Source: Ilumatobacteraceae bacterium
GTDB lineage: Bacteria; Actinomycetota; Acidimicrobiia; Acidimicrobiales; Ilumatobacteraceae
DNA length: 64,000 nucleotides
Assembly: GCA_017859395.1 (NCBI GenBank)
Contig: JAFMNE010000009.1
Span: forward strand, 1 to 64,000
Direction of reading: 5' to 3'
Within the stretch, counting starts at the first letter, position 1, and each line of letters begins with the position of its first letter. Below the pieces are notes generated by a model. The model was not told where the DNA came from and did no database searches. It worked only from the letters and a program-made list of their open reading frames with translations. Below, piece by piece: positions 1-8,543 of the stretch. A program made the position numbers and the translations under genes.

Positions 1-800
1 TGATCGCGAGCGGAGCGATCTGCATTGCGTACGAAACCGTCACCGACGACCGTGGCCGTCTGCCCCTGCTGGCGCCGATGTCGGCTGTGGCAGGGCGCCT
101 CGCCACCCAGGCCGCTGCGGTCAGCCTTGAAAGTCCCCGCGGCGGGTCCGGTGTGCTGATGGGCGGTGTGCCCGGGGTACCCGGCGCCGATGTGGTCATC
201 ATCGGTGGTGGCGTCGTCGGTGAGAACGCAGCCGAGATCGCCATCGGGATGGGTGCGCGAGTCACCGTCCTCGACCGGAACCCAGCCGTGTTGGAACACC
301 TTGAGCAGCGCTTCGGTGCCGGCATCACCACCGTGTACTCCACGACCGATGCCCTTGAACGCACCGTGGCAGCAGCCGATGCGGTGATCGGCGCGGTGCT
401 CATACCGGGGGCTCGCGCTCCTCGCCTCGTCACCGACGACATGGTGCGCACCATGCATGCCGGATCGGTGCTTGTCGACGTGGCCATCGACCAAGGCGGT
501 GCGTTCGAGACATCGCGTCCGACCACTCACGCCGACCCTACATTCGTCGTGCACGACGTCGTGCACTACTGCGTGGCCAATATGCCCGGTGCCGTACCAC
601 GGACATCGACCCACGCACTGAACAACGCGACACTGCCGCACGTTCTTGCAATCGCCGACCATGGCGTGGATGCCGCCCTGCGCGCGGATGCTCACCTTTT
701 GCGAGGGCTCAACGTGCACCGTGGACGCATCACCGAACCACATGTTGGCGCCGCCCTGGGCCACCCGCATGTGGACGCTCTATCCGCGCTCGACGGCTGA
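1..800 (+). CDS. ald: Alanine dehydrogenase, C-terminal part (5' end outside window)
   Basis: NAD-dependent enzyme that interconverts L-alanine and pyruvate plus ammonium in the cytoplasm. Reading frame 3 is open from the window edge. It begins inside the conserved stretch YETV followed by LPLLAPMS and continues with AGRLATQ, so the ATG at 78 is internal and not a start. A Rossmann motif GGGVVG lies near nt 204-221, followed by an acidic residue after the second strand (VLDRN), as expected for NAD binding. About 265 of the usual ~370 residues are present. It converges on the amine oxidase gene. Its position beside amine catabolism genes suggests that it recycles alanine formed by transamination; that is inference. 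Confidence 0.93.
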   Translation, partial: IASGAICIAYETVTDDRGRLPLLAPMSAVAGRLATQAAAVSLESPRGGSGVLMGGVPGVPGADVVIIGGGVVGENAAEIAIGMGARVTVLDRNPAVLEHLEQRFGAGITTVYSTTDALERTVAAADAVIGAVLIPGARAPRLVTDDMVRTMHAGSVLVDVAIDQGGAFETSRPTTHADPTFVVHDVVHYCVANMPGAVPRTSTHALNNATLPHVLAIADHGVDAALRADAHLLRGLNVHRGRITEPHVGAALGHPHVDALSALDG

Positions 801-804
801 GCAC

Positions 805-823
805 ACGTCGCGGTCAGCGACGT
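805..823. terminator. Hairpin between two convergent genes
   Basis: A 7-bp perfect inverted repeat (acgtcgc / gcgacgt) with a 5-base loop lies just after the alanine dehydrogenase stop. The loop contains the stop codon of the minus-strand oxidase. A short bidirectional terminator is plausible, but there is no T-run. Confidence 0.4.
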
Positions 824-2226
824 ATGAGGCGCTCAAGAGTTCCGGCAAGTCGTGATGAACGACCACGGCGGGCCTCGCTGCGATCGCCGATCTCCATACC
901 GACGAGAGCGCCATTGATCGCCATCCAACGCAGCGGCTCGGGTTCCCATGTGCGTGAACGATGCCCAACCCATGGCAGTTCGGTTCGCGGTGTGTCGACA
1001 CCCGCGATGAGGTCGGCCACAGTGCGCCCACCAAGATGTGATGCCGCCACCCCTTCGCCCACATAGCCCCCCGCCCAGGCAATACCCGCCGACCGGTCGA
1101 TGCCGACCGAGGGGAACCAGTCGCGGGGGATGCCGAGCACCCCTCCCCAACGGTGCGTGATGCCCACATCGGATAACTGCGGCAATAACTCACGCAGCGC
1201 TGCCGTAATGCGGTCGTGTACCCGTGACGACATCTCGATGTTGGGGTTGATGCGCGAGGCGAACGGATACCTCGCACCGCGCCCGCCGAAGGCGATGCGG
1301 TCGTCGGCCGTGCGTTGGCCATAGATCACAAGATGTCGCCCGTCGTCGAATGTCTGGCGGCGGCCAAGGCCGATCTCTGCCCAGACATCAGCCGGAATCG
1401 GGTCGGTCACCACCATCAGCGAATACAACGGCGCCATCGACCGCGCGTGCCCGTCGAGGTCGCTCGTGTAGCCCTCCGTGGCTCGCACAATCATGTCGGC
1501 GCGCACCGTGCCCCGATCGGTGGTCACCGCCCCCGGCGCGATGCTGATGGCGCGGGTGTGCTCCACAATGGTCGCTCCGGCGCGTTCCACCGCATCGGCC
1601 AGACTGCGTACGAGTCGAGCTGGATGCAGAGCCGCAGTATGAGCGAAAAAGGCACCGCCGATCACCGATGTGGCAGCCAGGTGGGTGCGGGCCTCGTCGG
1701 CGCCGAGGAGCCGGATGTCGTCGTCGTCCAGACCGAAACGCGTATGAAGGTGCTCAACCTCGTCGCGTAGGCGAGCCAGATGTGCGCCGTTGCGGGCGAG
1801 TCGGATGGTTCCACCTTTGGTGTAGTGACAGTCGATGCCCAGATCTGCACACACCCGCCCCACGTCGTCGACCGTGTCGAAGAGCGCACGGAGCATCTGT
1901 CGGGCAGCGGCGTTACCGGCAGCCGCCTCGATGCGTTCCGGGCCAGCGGCCAACTCGCCAACGCACCACCCACCATTGCGGCCCGAGGCACCAAAGCCGA
2001 CCTCAGTGGCCTCGATGATGAGAACCCGCAGGCTGGGATCAGCCGTCAAGAGATAGTGGGCGGCCCACAGCCCGGTCGTGCCACCGCCGACGATGGCGAC
2101 GTCCACTTGCTGATCACCGTCGAGCGCTGCGCGCGACGGTCCATCGGCCAGCGAATCCAGCCAGAACGACCGGTCGCGCAGCCGCGCCGAGGCGGTCGGG
2201 GTACCAAGAGAGTTCACAGGGCTCAC
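814..2226 (-). CDS. FAD-dependent oxidoreductase, DAO family (amine oxidase-like)
   Basis: A 470-residue D-amino-acid-oxidase-fold flavoprotein. The N-terminal FAD-binding Rossmann motif GGGTTG is at residues 47-52 and the second flavin motif GASGRNGG near 79-86. The FWLD element at 21-24, ahead of the Rossmann fold, is shared with gamma-glutamylputrescine oxidase (PuuB)-like proteins. Such enzymes oxidise a primary or secondary amine to an aldehyde with release of peroxide. The gene lies 13 bases downstream of an aldehyde dehydrogenase on the same strand and next to a polyamine importer, so an amine or acylated polyamine is the likely substrate. No glutamate-putrescine ligase is seen nearby, so the exact substrate is open. 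A paralogue lies at 57.4 kb. Confidence 0.85.
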   Translation of the reverse strand: MSPVNSLGTPTASARLRDRSFWLDSLADGPSRAALDGDQQVDVAIVGGGTTGLWAAHYLLTADPSLRVLIIEATEVGFGASGRNGGWCVGELAAGPERIEAAAGNAAARQMLRALFDTVDDVGRVCADLGIDCHYTKGGTIRLARNGAHLARLRDEVEHLHTRFGLDDDDIRLLGADEARTHLAATSVIGGAFFAHTAALHPARLVRSLADAVERAGATIVEHTRAISIAPGAVTTDRGTVRADMIVRATEGYTSDLDGHARSMAPLYSLMVVTDPIPADVWAEIGLGRRQTFDDGRHLVIYGQRTADDRIAFGGRGARYPFASRINPNIEMSSRVHDRITAALRELLPQLSDVGITHRWGGVLGIPRDWFPSVGIDRSAGIAWAGGYVGEGVAASHLGGRTVADLIAGVDTPRTELPWVGHRSRTWEPEPLRWMAINGALVGMEIGDRSEARRGRSSRLAGTLERLIRR

Positions 2227-2239
2227 CGTTGACGGTTCC

Positions 2240-3661
2240 TCAGTGCTTGATCATCACGTGTTTCAGTTCGGTGTAGTGCTCCACCGCGTACAGCGACATG
2301 TCTTTTCCATAGCCGGACTGCTTGAAACCTCCATGAGGCATCTCGGAGATGATGGGGATGTGGTCGTTCACCCACACCGTGCCGAACTTCAACCCCTTCG
2401 CCATACGCATTGCACGGCCCACATCACGGGTCCACACACTGGCGGCAAGTCCGTAATCGCAGTCGTTGGCCCAGTTCAGCGCAGTCTCTTCATCGGCCGC
2501 GTTCTGCACGGTGATCACCGGGCCGAATACCTCGCGCTGCACGATCTCGGAGGCCTGCCCCACGCCCACCACGACGGACGGCTCATAGAAATACCCACCA
2601 CCAGCGCGCACCGATCCGCCGACAGTGACCTCGGCACCGGCCTCTCGGGCACGGTCGACAAATCCCGCAACGCGTTGCAACTGTTCGGCCGACACCACCG
2701 GGCCCATCTCCGTCGCCGGGTCCGTGGGGTCGCCCACCACGACCGAGGCCACCGACGCCGCCAGCGACGACACCAGATCGTCGTACACACGAGCGCCCGC
2801 AATGATGCGACACGGTGCGGTGCAGTCTTGGCCCGAGTTATAGAACGACGCTGCGTGCAAGCATTCGACAACCGCATCGATATCGGCGTCGTCGAACACG
2901 ATCACCGGAGCCTTTCCGCCAAGTTCCAGATGTACGCGCTTCAACGAGTTCGACGCTGCAGACGCCACTGCGCGTCCTGCGGCGACCGACCCCGTCAATG
3001 ACACCATCGCCACCTCAGGGTGTTCCACGAGGGCCACGCCAGCGGTCTCACCTTGGCCGCACACCACATTGAGCACGCCGGGTGGCAACACATCGGCGAG
3101 CAGCTCAGCAAGACGCAGGGCCGTATACGGCGTGAGTTCCGACGGCTTCAACACCACCGTGTTCCCCGCCGCAAGGGCGGGACCCAACTTCCATGTGGCC
3201 ATGTTGAGTGGATAGTTCCACGGTGCGATCGAACCGACGACGCCGAGTGGGTCACGGCGAATCATCGAGGTGTAGCCCTCCATGTACTCACCCGCAGCAC
3301 GTCCCTCAAGAAAGCGCCCGGCAGAGGCAAAGAAACGCCAGTTGTCGACCGTCAGGTCCATTTCAAACTCGACAATCGACACCGGTTTGCCCACATTGCG
3401 CGACTCGAGGGCCGATAGTTCCTCGATGTTGTCGGCGATCACATCGGCCACCCGGTGCAGGACCTCGCTGCGTTCGCGCGGGGTCCGCGCCGACCAGTCG
3501 CCGAAGGCTGCCTGGGCTGCTGCAACCGCAGCATCCACATCGGCGGCATCACTCGATGCCACAGCACCAATCACGTTGCCGGTTGCGGGATCGATGATGT
3601 CGTCAGTGGCGCCTGAGCGCGCAGGAACCCAGCGGTTTGCGATCCAGTTATCGGTGAGCAT
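2240..3661 (-). CDS. Aldehyde dehydrogenase, gamma-aminobutyraldehyde dehydrogenase type
   Basis: A 473-residue NAD(P)-dependent aldehyde dehydrogenase of normal family length. It has the glycine motif LTGSVAAG, the general-base motif ELGGKAP, and the nucleophile in [10 protein letters not shown], where the second cysteine-containing half resembles the PatD/YdcW 4-aminobutyraldehyde dehydrogenase subgroup. The probable reaction is 4-aminobutanal to 4-aminobutyrate. It is upstream of and presumably co-transcribed with the FAD amine oxidase, which would deliver its aldehyde. It is divergent from the aminotransferase, leaving about 150 bases of shared upstream region. Family assignment is secure; substrate is inferred from motif and context. 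Confidence 0.88.
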   Translation of the reverse strand: MLTDNWIANRWVPARSGATDDIIDPATGNVIGAVASSDAADVDAAVAAAQAAFGDWSARTPRERSEVLHRVADVIADNIEELSALESRNVGKPVSIVEFEMDLTVDNWRFFASAGRFLEGRAAGEYMEGYTSMIRRDPLGVVGSIAPWNYPLNMATWKLGPALAAGNTVVLKPSELTPYTALRLAELLADVLPPGVLNVVCGQGETAGVALVEHPEVAMVSLTGSVAAGRAVASAASNSLKRVHLELGGKAPVIVFDDADIDAVVECLHAASFYNSGQDCTAPCRIIAGARVYDDLVSSLAASVASVVVGDPTDPATEMGPVVSAEQLQRVAGFVDRAREAGAEVTVGGSVRAGGGYFYEPSVVVGVGQASEIVQREVFGPVITVQNAADEETALNWANDCDYGLAASVWTRDVGRAMRMAKGLKFGTVWVNDHIPIISEMPHGGFKQSGYGKDMSLYAVEHYTELKHVMIKH

Positions 3662-3741
3662 CGCACCATCCTCGCCTCCACAGACTCACCAATCAAGACC
3701 CCATGCACAACCGGATCGGTTGCGGTGCTGTCGCCATTGTG

Positions 3742-3771
3742 TTGGACTAATCGCACATGACGCACTAGACG
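3742..3771 (+). promoter_or_regulatory. Weak promoter candidate for the aminotransferase-pot operon
   Basis: TTGGAC at 3742-3747 followed after 18 bases by TAGACG at 3766-3771 resembles -35/-10 elements in the divergent intergenic region. The -10 match is poor, so this is only a pointer to where the promoter and Lrp sites should lie. Confidence 0.25.
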
Positions 3772-3814
3772 ACTGATGCGGTACGACACGCGACGCGACA
3801 CGGGGGACGCAGAT

Positions 3815-5179
3815 ATGACCACACACGATCTCGACGATCTTGCCCAGCGACATCTCTGGGGCCACTTCTCGGTCCTTGGCCGCTCCGTCGACGGCATGCG
3901 AATCATGGAGCGTGGTGAGGGGTGTTACGTCTGGGATACCGAGGGGCGCCGATACCTCGATGGACTGGCGGGACTGTTCACCAGTCAGATCGGACACGGC
4001 CGGACCGAACTTGCCGATGCCGCCCGCGATCAGGCCGCGTCGCTCGGGTACTTCCCGATTTGGACCTATGCCCATCCTGGTGCCATCACCTTGGCTGCGC
4101 GTCTGGCCTCCCACGCGCCCGGCGACTTGAACCGCGTGTTCTTCACATCCGGTGGTTCCGAAGCCGTGGAGTCGGCATGGAAGCTCGCCCGGCAGTACTT
4201 CAAAGAGATCGGCCAGCCGATGCGCCACAAAGTGATCAGCCGAGCATCGGCCTACCACGGCACCACGATGGGGGCGTTGTCGATCACCGGCTTACCGGCG
4301 TTCAAGGCACCCTTCGAACCGCTCGTGCCCGGCACTCACAAGGTCGCCAACACCAACGCCTACCGCTGCACCCTGTGTGCTGCCGCGGGATCATGCACCC
4401 TTGCCTGTGCCGATGACATTGAGCAGATGATCCTGCGCGAGGGCGCCGAGACCGTTGCGGCGGTGTTTCTCGAACCGGTACAGAACACCGGCGGATGTTT
4501 CGTCCCCGGCACGGGATACTTCCAGCGAGTTCGCGAAATATGCGACCGCTACGGAGTCCTACTGGTATCTGATGAGGTGATCTGCGCATTCGGTCGCCTC
4601 GGGCACATGTTCGGCTGCGAGCGCTTCGACTATCTGCCCGACATGATCACCTGTGCCAAAGGCCTGACATCGGGCTACTCCCCCATGGGAGCCGTCATCG
4701 CCAGCGACCGGCTTGCCGCCCCCTTCCTCGAGACCGGCAAGCCATTCGCCCATGGCTTTACCTTCGGTGGCCACCCGGTGAGCTGCGCCGTTGCCCATGC
4801 CAACCTCGACGTAATGGAACGTGACGACATTCTGGGCAATGTGAACACGAACGAATCGGCTTTTCGCGCCGCCCTCGACGACCTTGCCGATATTCCGATT
4901 GTGGGTGAGGTGCGCGGCGCCGGGTTCTTCTGGGCCGTCGAATTGGTGCGCGATCGCGACACCCGCGAGACCTTCAGCCGTGACGAGTCAGAGAAACTCC
5001 TGCGCGGATTCCTCTCGAACCGCATGCTAGATCTGGGCTTGATCTGTCGCGCCGACGACCGAGCCGAGCCGGTGATTCAATTCTCGCCGCCACTCATTGC
5101 CGGCCAAGAAGAGTTCGACCTGATCAATTCGGTGCTCCGCACCGCGCTCACCGAGGCCACCGAGCAACTGTCGTTGTGA
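3815..5179 (+). CDS. Class III PLP-dependent aminotransferase (SpuC/putrescine-type)
   Basis: A 454-residue omega-amine aminotransferase. The ATG at 3815 is chosen over the one at 3776 because it has a GGGGGA Shine-Dalgarno 8 bases upstream and starts at the family's usual N-terminus. The PLP lysine is in CAKGLTSGY near residue 282 and the FTSGGSEAVE cofactor loop is near 110. The family transfers the amino group of putrescine, 4-aminobutyrate or beta-alanine to pyruvate or 2-oxoglutarate. An unusual cysteine cluster, C-x2-C-x5-C-x3-C, lies around residues 184-196. The last 4 bases overlap the Lrp regulator gene, implying one operon with the polyamine importer. Exact substrate pair is not decidable from sequence. 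Confidence 0.88.
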   Translation: MTTHDLDDLAQRHLWGHFSVLGRSVDGMRIMERGEGCYVWDTEGRRYLDGLAGLFTSQIGHGRTELADAARDQAASLGYFPIWTYAHPGAITLAARLASHAPGDLNRVFFTSGGSEAVESAWKLARQYFKEIGQPMRHKVISRASAYHGTTMGALSITGLPAFKAPFEPLVPGTHKVANTNAYRCTLCAAAGSCTLACADDIEQMILREGAETVAAVFLEPVQNTGGCFVPGTGYFQRVREICDRYGVLLVSDEVICAFGRLGHMFGCERFDYLPDMITCAKGLTSGYSPMGAVIASDRLAAPFLETGKPFAHGFTFGGHPVSCAVAHANLDVMERDDILGNVNTNESAFRAALDDLADIPIVGEVRGAGFFWAVELVRDRDTRETFSRDESEKLLRGFLSNRMLDLGLICRADDRAEPVIQFSPPLIAGQEEFDLINSVLRTALTEATEQLSL

Positions 5180-5643
5180 ACGACCAGCCCACTCGCGGCC
5201 TCGACGATACCGACCGCGCGATCATCCGCGAGTTACAGGCCGACGGCCGCATCCCCTATGCGCGACTGGCGCCGCGCGTCGGACTCTCCGAGGCCGCCAC
5301 GCGACAGCGCGTGAACCGCCTGATTCGTCACGGCGTGATGCAGGTTGTTGCAGTGACCGACCCGATTGCGGTTGGGTTGGGCTACCAAGCCCTTATCGGC
5401 ATCGATGTCGTCGGCGATGCCGCATCGGTGGCCGATGAGCTGGCCCGCATCACCGCTGTGGACTACGTCGTGATCAGCGCCGGCCGCTACGACATCGTTG
5501 CCGAAATCGTGTGCCGTGACGCCGATGAGTTCCTCTATCTTCTCGACGAGAAGATCCGTAAGATCAGCGGCGTGCAGAGCACCGAGACGCTGGTCTACCT
5601 GCGGCTCGTGAAACAGACCTACGACTGGGGGACGGGGGAATGA
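5176..5643 (+). CDS. Lrp/AsnC family transcriptional regulator
   Basis: A 155-residue regulator with an N-terminal winged helix-turn-helix (LDDTDRAIIRELQADGR... then LSEAATRQRVNRL) and a C-terminal RAM/AsnC ligand-binding domain from about residue 70. It starts at GTG and overlaps the aminotransferase stop by 4 bases; its own stop overlaps the start of the ATPase gene. It is therefore embedded in the operon and probably controls amine uptake and breakdown in response to an amino acid or amine; the effector is unknown. Confidence 0.92.
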   Translation: MNDQPTRGLDDTDRAIIRELQADGRIPYARLAPRVGLSEAATRQRVNRLIRHGVMQVVAVTDPIAVGLGYQALIGIDVVGDAASVADELARITAVDYVVISAGRYDIVAEIVCRDADEFLYLLDEKIRKISGVQSTETLVYLRLVKQTYDWGTGE

Positions 5644-6701
5644 CGGCGACACCTGCGGTGGAGATCCGTGGGATTACAAAGCGCTTCGATGACGTGGTTG
5701 CCGTTGACGCCATCGACATGCAGATCGCCAACGGTGAGTTCTTCGCCATGCTCGGCCCATCCGGTTGCGGCAAGACCACCACGTTGCGGATGATCGCCGG
5801 GCTCGAATTCCCAACAGAGGGCAGTTTGAAGATCTTTGGCGACGAGGTCGGTACGTTGCCGCCCCATAAACGCCCCGTCAACACCGTCTTTCAGAGTTAT
5901 GCACTGTTCCCCCACATGAACGTGCTCGACAACGTTGCGTTCGGGCTACGGATGAACGGTGTCGACCGCACAACCGCTCGCCGGCGAGCAAGCGAAATGA
6001 TCGCCCTCGTCCGCCTATCCGGCATGGAGAACCGACGCCCAGCGCAGATGTCTGGTGGCCAGCAACAGCGGGTGGCTCTTGCACGGGCACTCGTGAACGA
6101 ACCAAAGGTGTTGCTACTCGACGAGCCCTTGGGAGCGCTCGACTTGAAGTTGCGCCAGGACATGCAACTCGAGTTGAAAGAGTTGCAGCGACGACTCGGC
6201 ATTAGTTTCGTCTTCGTCACCCATGATCAAGAAGAAGCCCTGACGATGAGTGATCGCATCGCGGTGATGAACGACGGGCGCCTTCTGCAGGTGGGGACAC
6301 CCGAGGAGATCTACGAACGGCCCGCCAACCGGTTTGTGGCCGACTTCATCGGCACCACCAACCTGCTTGACGGCACCGTTGTCGATGGCAGCACCGTGTG
6401 CCTCGCGAATGGCACCCGGGTGGCCGCACGTAGCGAGCACCCTGCAGGCACCATGGTTGCCGTGTGTCTTCGCCCCGAGCGAGCCCGTGTCGTCACCGCC
6501 GGAGATGGCACCGAATCAGGCATCGGCGGCGTGATCGACACCGTGACGTACGTCGGCAACGCCCGGGTCTACACCGTCAGGCTTGACTGGATGCAGCTAC
6601 GGGTACGAGAGGAAAACCGTCCCGGCGCTGCGCCCCGCGAGAGCGGCGACCCGGTGTCGGTGACCTGGGATATGAACGCGGTCACGGTGGTGACTGAGTG
6701 A
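5640..6701 (+). CDS. potA: Polyamine ABC transporter ATP-binding protein
   Basis: A 353-residue ATPase of the spermidine/putrescine (MOI) importer family. It shows Walker A GPSGCGKTT near residue 40, Q-loop, the signature MSGGQQQRVALARAL near 136, Walker B LLLDEPLGALD near 157 and the switch histidine in VTHDQEEALTMSD. A C-terminal TOBE-type domain follows from about 245. It energises import through the two permeases encoded downstream. Start ATG overlaps the regulator's stop codon. The family also includes Fe3+ and thiamine transporters, but the catabolic neighbours favour polyamines. Confidence 0.92.
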   Translation: MTATPAVEIRGITKRFDDVVAVDAIDMQIANGEFFAMLGPSGCGKTTTLRMIAGLEFPTEGSLKIFGDEVGTLPPHKRPVNTVFQSYALFPHMNVLDNVAFGLRMNGVDRTTARRRASEMIALVRLSGMENRRPAQMSGGQQQRVALARALVNEPKVLLLDEPLGALDLKLRQDMQLELKELQRRLGISFVFVTHDQEEALTMSDRIAVMNDGRLLQVGTPEEIYERPANRFVADFIGTTNLLDGTVVDGSTVCLANGTRVAARSEHPAGTMVAVCLRPERARVVTAGDGTESGIGGVIDTVTYVGNARVYTVRLDWMQLRVREENRPGAAPRESGDPVSVTWDMNAVTVVTE

Positions 6702-6717
6702 CGTCGGGGCCCTGCCG

Positions 6718-7638
6718 ATGAGCGTCAGCGAGATCGCAACCGGCGACGCCGACGAGCAGCACACGGTCGCCGCAGCAACCCCAGCATTTGAGGCCGCAGC
6801 TGCCCGCGCAGCGGCACGACGTGGCCTCTTCATGGCCTTGCCCGCCTATGTCTACTTGGTGATCTTCTTCGCCGCGCCGTTTGCCATCGTCGTGATCTAC
6901 TCATTTGCCACCCGCACCCGAACGGGTGGCATCTCACTGAGCGGATGGAATCTCGACTCGTACCAGCGGCTCGGCGAGCAGATTGTGCGCGATGTTCTCT
7001 GGCGATCGCTCGGACTTGCCATTCTCACCACATTGATTTGCCTGCTCGTTGCCTATCCGTTCGCCTACTACATGACAATCGTGAGCACCACCGCGCGCAA
7101 CGTGATGCTGGTGATGGTGATGATTCCGTTCTGGACCAATTTCTTGGTTCGCAACTACGCCTGGCGACTGCTGCTGTCGAGTGGCGGGCCGCTGTCGTCG
7201 GTGACCGAGGCAATCGGATTGGGCGAAACCGACCTGTTGTTCACTAAGACAGCTGTCGTCATTGGTTTGGTGTACAGCTTCTTGCCGTTCATGATCCTGC
7301 CGCTGTACGCGTCAATAGAGCGCATCGACCACAGCCTCATTGAGGCCAGCCGCGACCTGTACGCAAACGGGGCGCAGACCTTCCGTCGGGTCGTGCTCCC
7401 ACTCTCGATGCCCGGCGTCATCGCTGGCTCCATCCTCGTATTCGTCCCCAGCCTCGGCGCCTATGTCACTCCCGACATCCTTGGGGGCGGCAAAGAGGTT
7501 CTCCTCGGCTCGTACATCGTCACGCAATTCGGCACGGCGCGGAACTTCCCCTTCGGCGCCTCGCTGTCGGTTGTACTGATGGTGGTCATGCTCACCGCAA
7601 CCGTGGCCTATTTCCGACAGGGTGGACGAAACCTGTGA
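6718..7638 (+). CDS. potB: Polyamine ABC transporter permease (PotB type)
   Basis: A 306-residue inner-membrane permease. A hydrophilic N-terminal extension of about 40 residues precedes six predicted membrane segments. The cytoplasmic EAA coupling loop is recognisable as EASRDLYANGAQTFRRV near residues 207-223. It should pair with the downstream permease to form the translocation pore. Its stop overlaps the start of the next permease by 4 bases. Confidence 0.9.
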   Translation: MSVSEIATGDADEQHTVAAATPAFEAAAARAAARRGLFMALPAYVYLVIFFAAPFAIVVIYSFATRTRTGGISLSGWNLDSYQRLGEQIVRDVLWRSLGLAILTTLICLLVAYPFAYYMTIVSTTARNVMLVMVMIPFWTNFLVRNYAWRLLLSSGGPLSSVTEAIGLGETDLLFTKTAVVIGLVYSFLPFMILPLYASIERIDHSLIEASRDLYANGAQTFRRVVLPLSMPGVIAGSILVFVPSLGAYVTPDILGGGKEVLLGSYIVTQFGTARNFPFGASLSVVLMVVMLTATVAYFRQGGRNL

Positions 7639-8543
7639 GCCACCGCACCGCTCCGCGACGGGTCGGACGCCGGATCATGGGCGTGCACGCCGGTGTCGTG
7701 TTTGCTTTCTTCTATGCCCCGATCGGCATTTTGATCATTTTCTCGTTCAGCGGCGATCGCATTGTGGGCCAGTGGGGTGGCTTCACCCTGGATTGGTACC
7801 GGGAATTCTGGAACAACGACCAGCTCACGAACTCGATCACCGTGTCCCTGCAAGTGGCGCTCATCGCCACCGTGGCGTCCGTGGTGCTCGGCACACTGAG
7901 CGCACTTGCCCTAGAACGCTTCCGGTTCCGTGGGCGTCGGGTGTTCGACGCATTGCTGTACCTGCCGATCATCATTCCCGACGTCACGATGGGCATCATG
8001 ATGCTTGTCTTCTTCGCCGAGGGCATCGACGTTGTCGACTCACTCCTCGGCATCAGTTTGGCCAAGGGCATCACAACGATCACCCTCAGCCACATTGCGT
8101 TCTGCATCAGCTTTGTCTCGGTGGTGGTCCGGGCGCGGTTGTCGGGAATGGACAGCCGTCTCGAAGAAGCCGCTATGGATCTTTACGCCACGAGGTGGCA
8201 AACCTTCCGATACGTCACTCTTCCGCAGATCCTGCCCGGCGTTGCCGGCGGTGGACTGCTGGCACTCACGCTGTCACTTGATGATGTGGTCATCAGCCAG
8301 TTCACGTCCGGCCCTGGTGCCACCACGTTGCCCGTGTACGTCTTCAGCCTGATTCGCAAAGGCGTCACGCCGATGATCAACTCTGTGTCGGTGGTGATGT
8401 TTCTTGCCTCGCTGGTGTTGATTGCCGCAATGTTGGGCGTGGACAGACTGCGTTCCACAGGCAGTAATGTTCCGTCCGCAGTACCGAGAGGCGACCTCTC
8501 GGCAGAGCCCGCCGTAGGCGGGCATGAAAGGGGAGACACATGA
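7635..8543 (+). CDS. potC: Polyamine ABC transporter permease (PotC type)
   Basis: A 302-residue permease, second half of the importer pore. It has an N-terminal membrane segment (VFAFFYAPIGILIIFSF), further hydrophobic segments, and the EAA loop EEAAMDLYATRWQTFRYV near residue 176. The C-terminal ~35 residues are hydrophilic. Translation starts with GTG within the stop region of potB, and its own stop overlaps the ATG of the binding-protein gene, so potABCD is tightly coupled. Confidence 0.9.
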   Translation: MSHRTAPRRVGRRIMGVHAGVVFAFFYAPIGILIIFSFSGDRIVGQWGGFTLDWYREFWNNDQLTNSITVSLQVALIATVASVVLGTLSALALERFRFRGRRVFDALLYLPIIIPDVTMGIMMLVFFAEGIDVVDSLLGISLAKGITTITLSHIAFCISFVSVVVRARLSGMDSRLEEAAMDLYATRWQTFRYVTLPQILPGVAGGGLLALTLSLDDVVISQFTSGPGATTLPVYVFSLIRKGVTPMINSVSVVMFLASLVLIAAMLGVDRLRSTGSNVPSAVPRGDLSAEPAVGGHERGDT

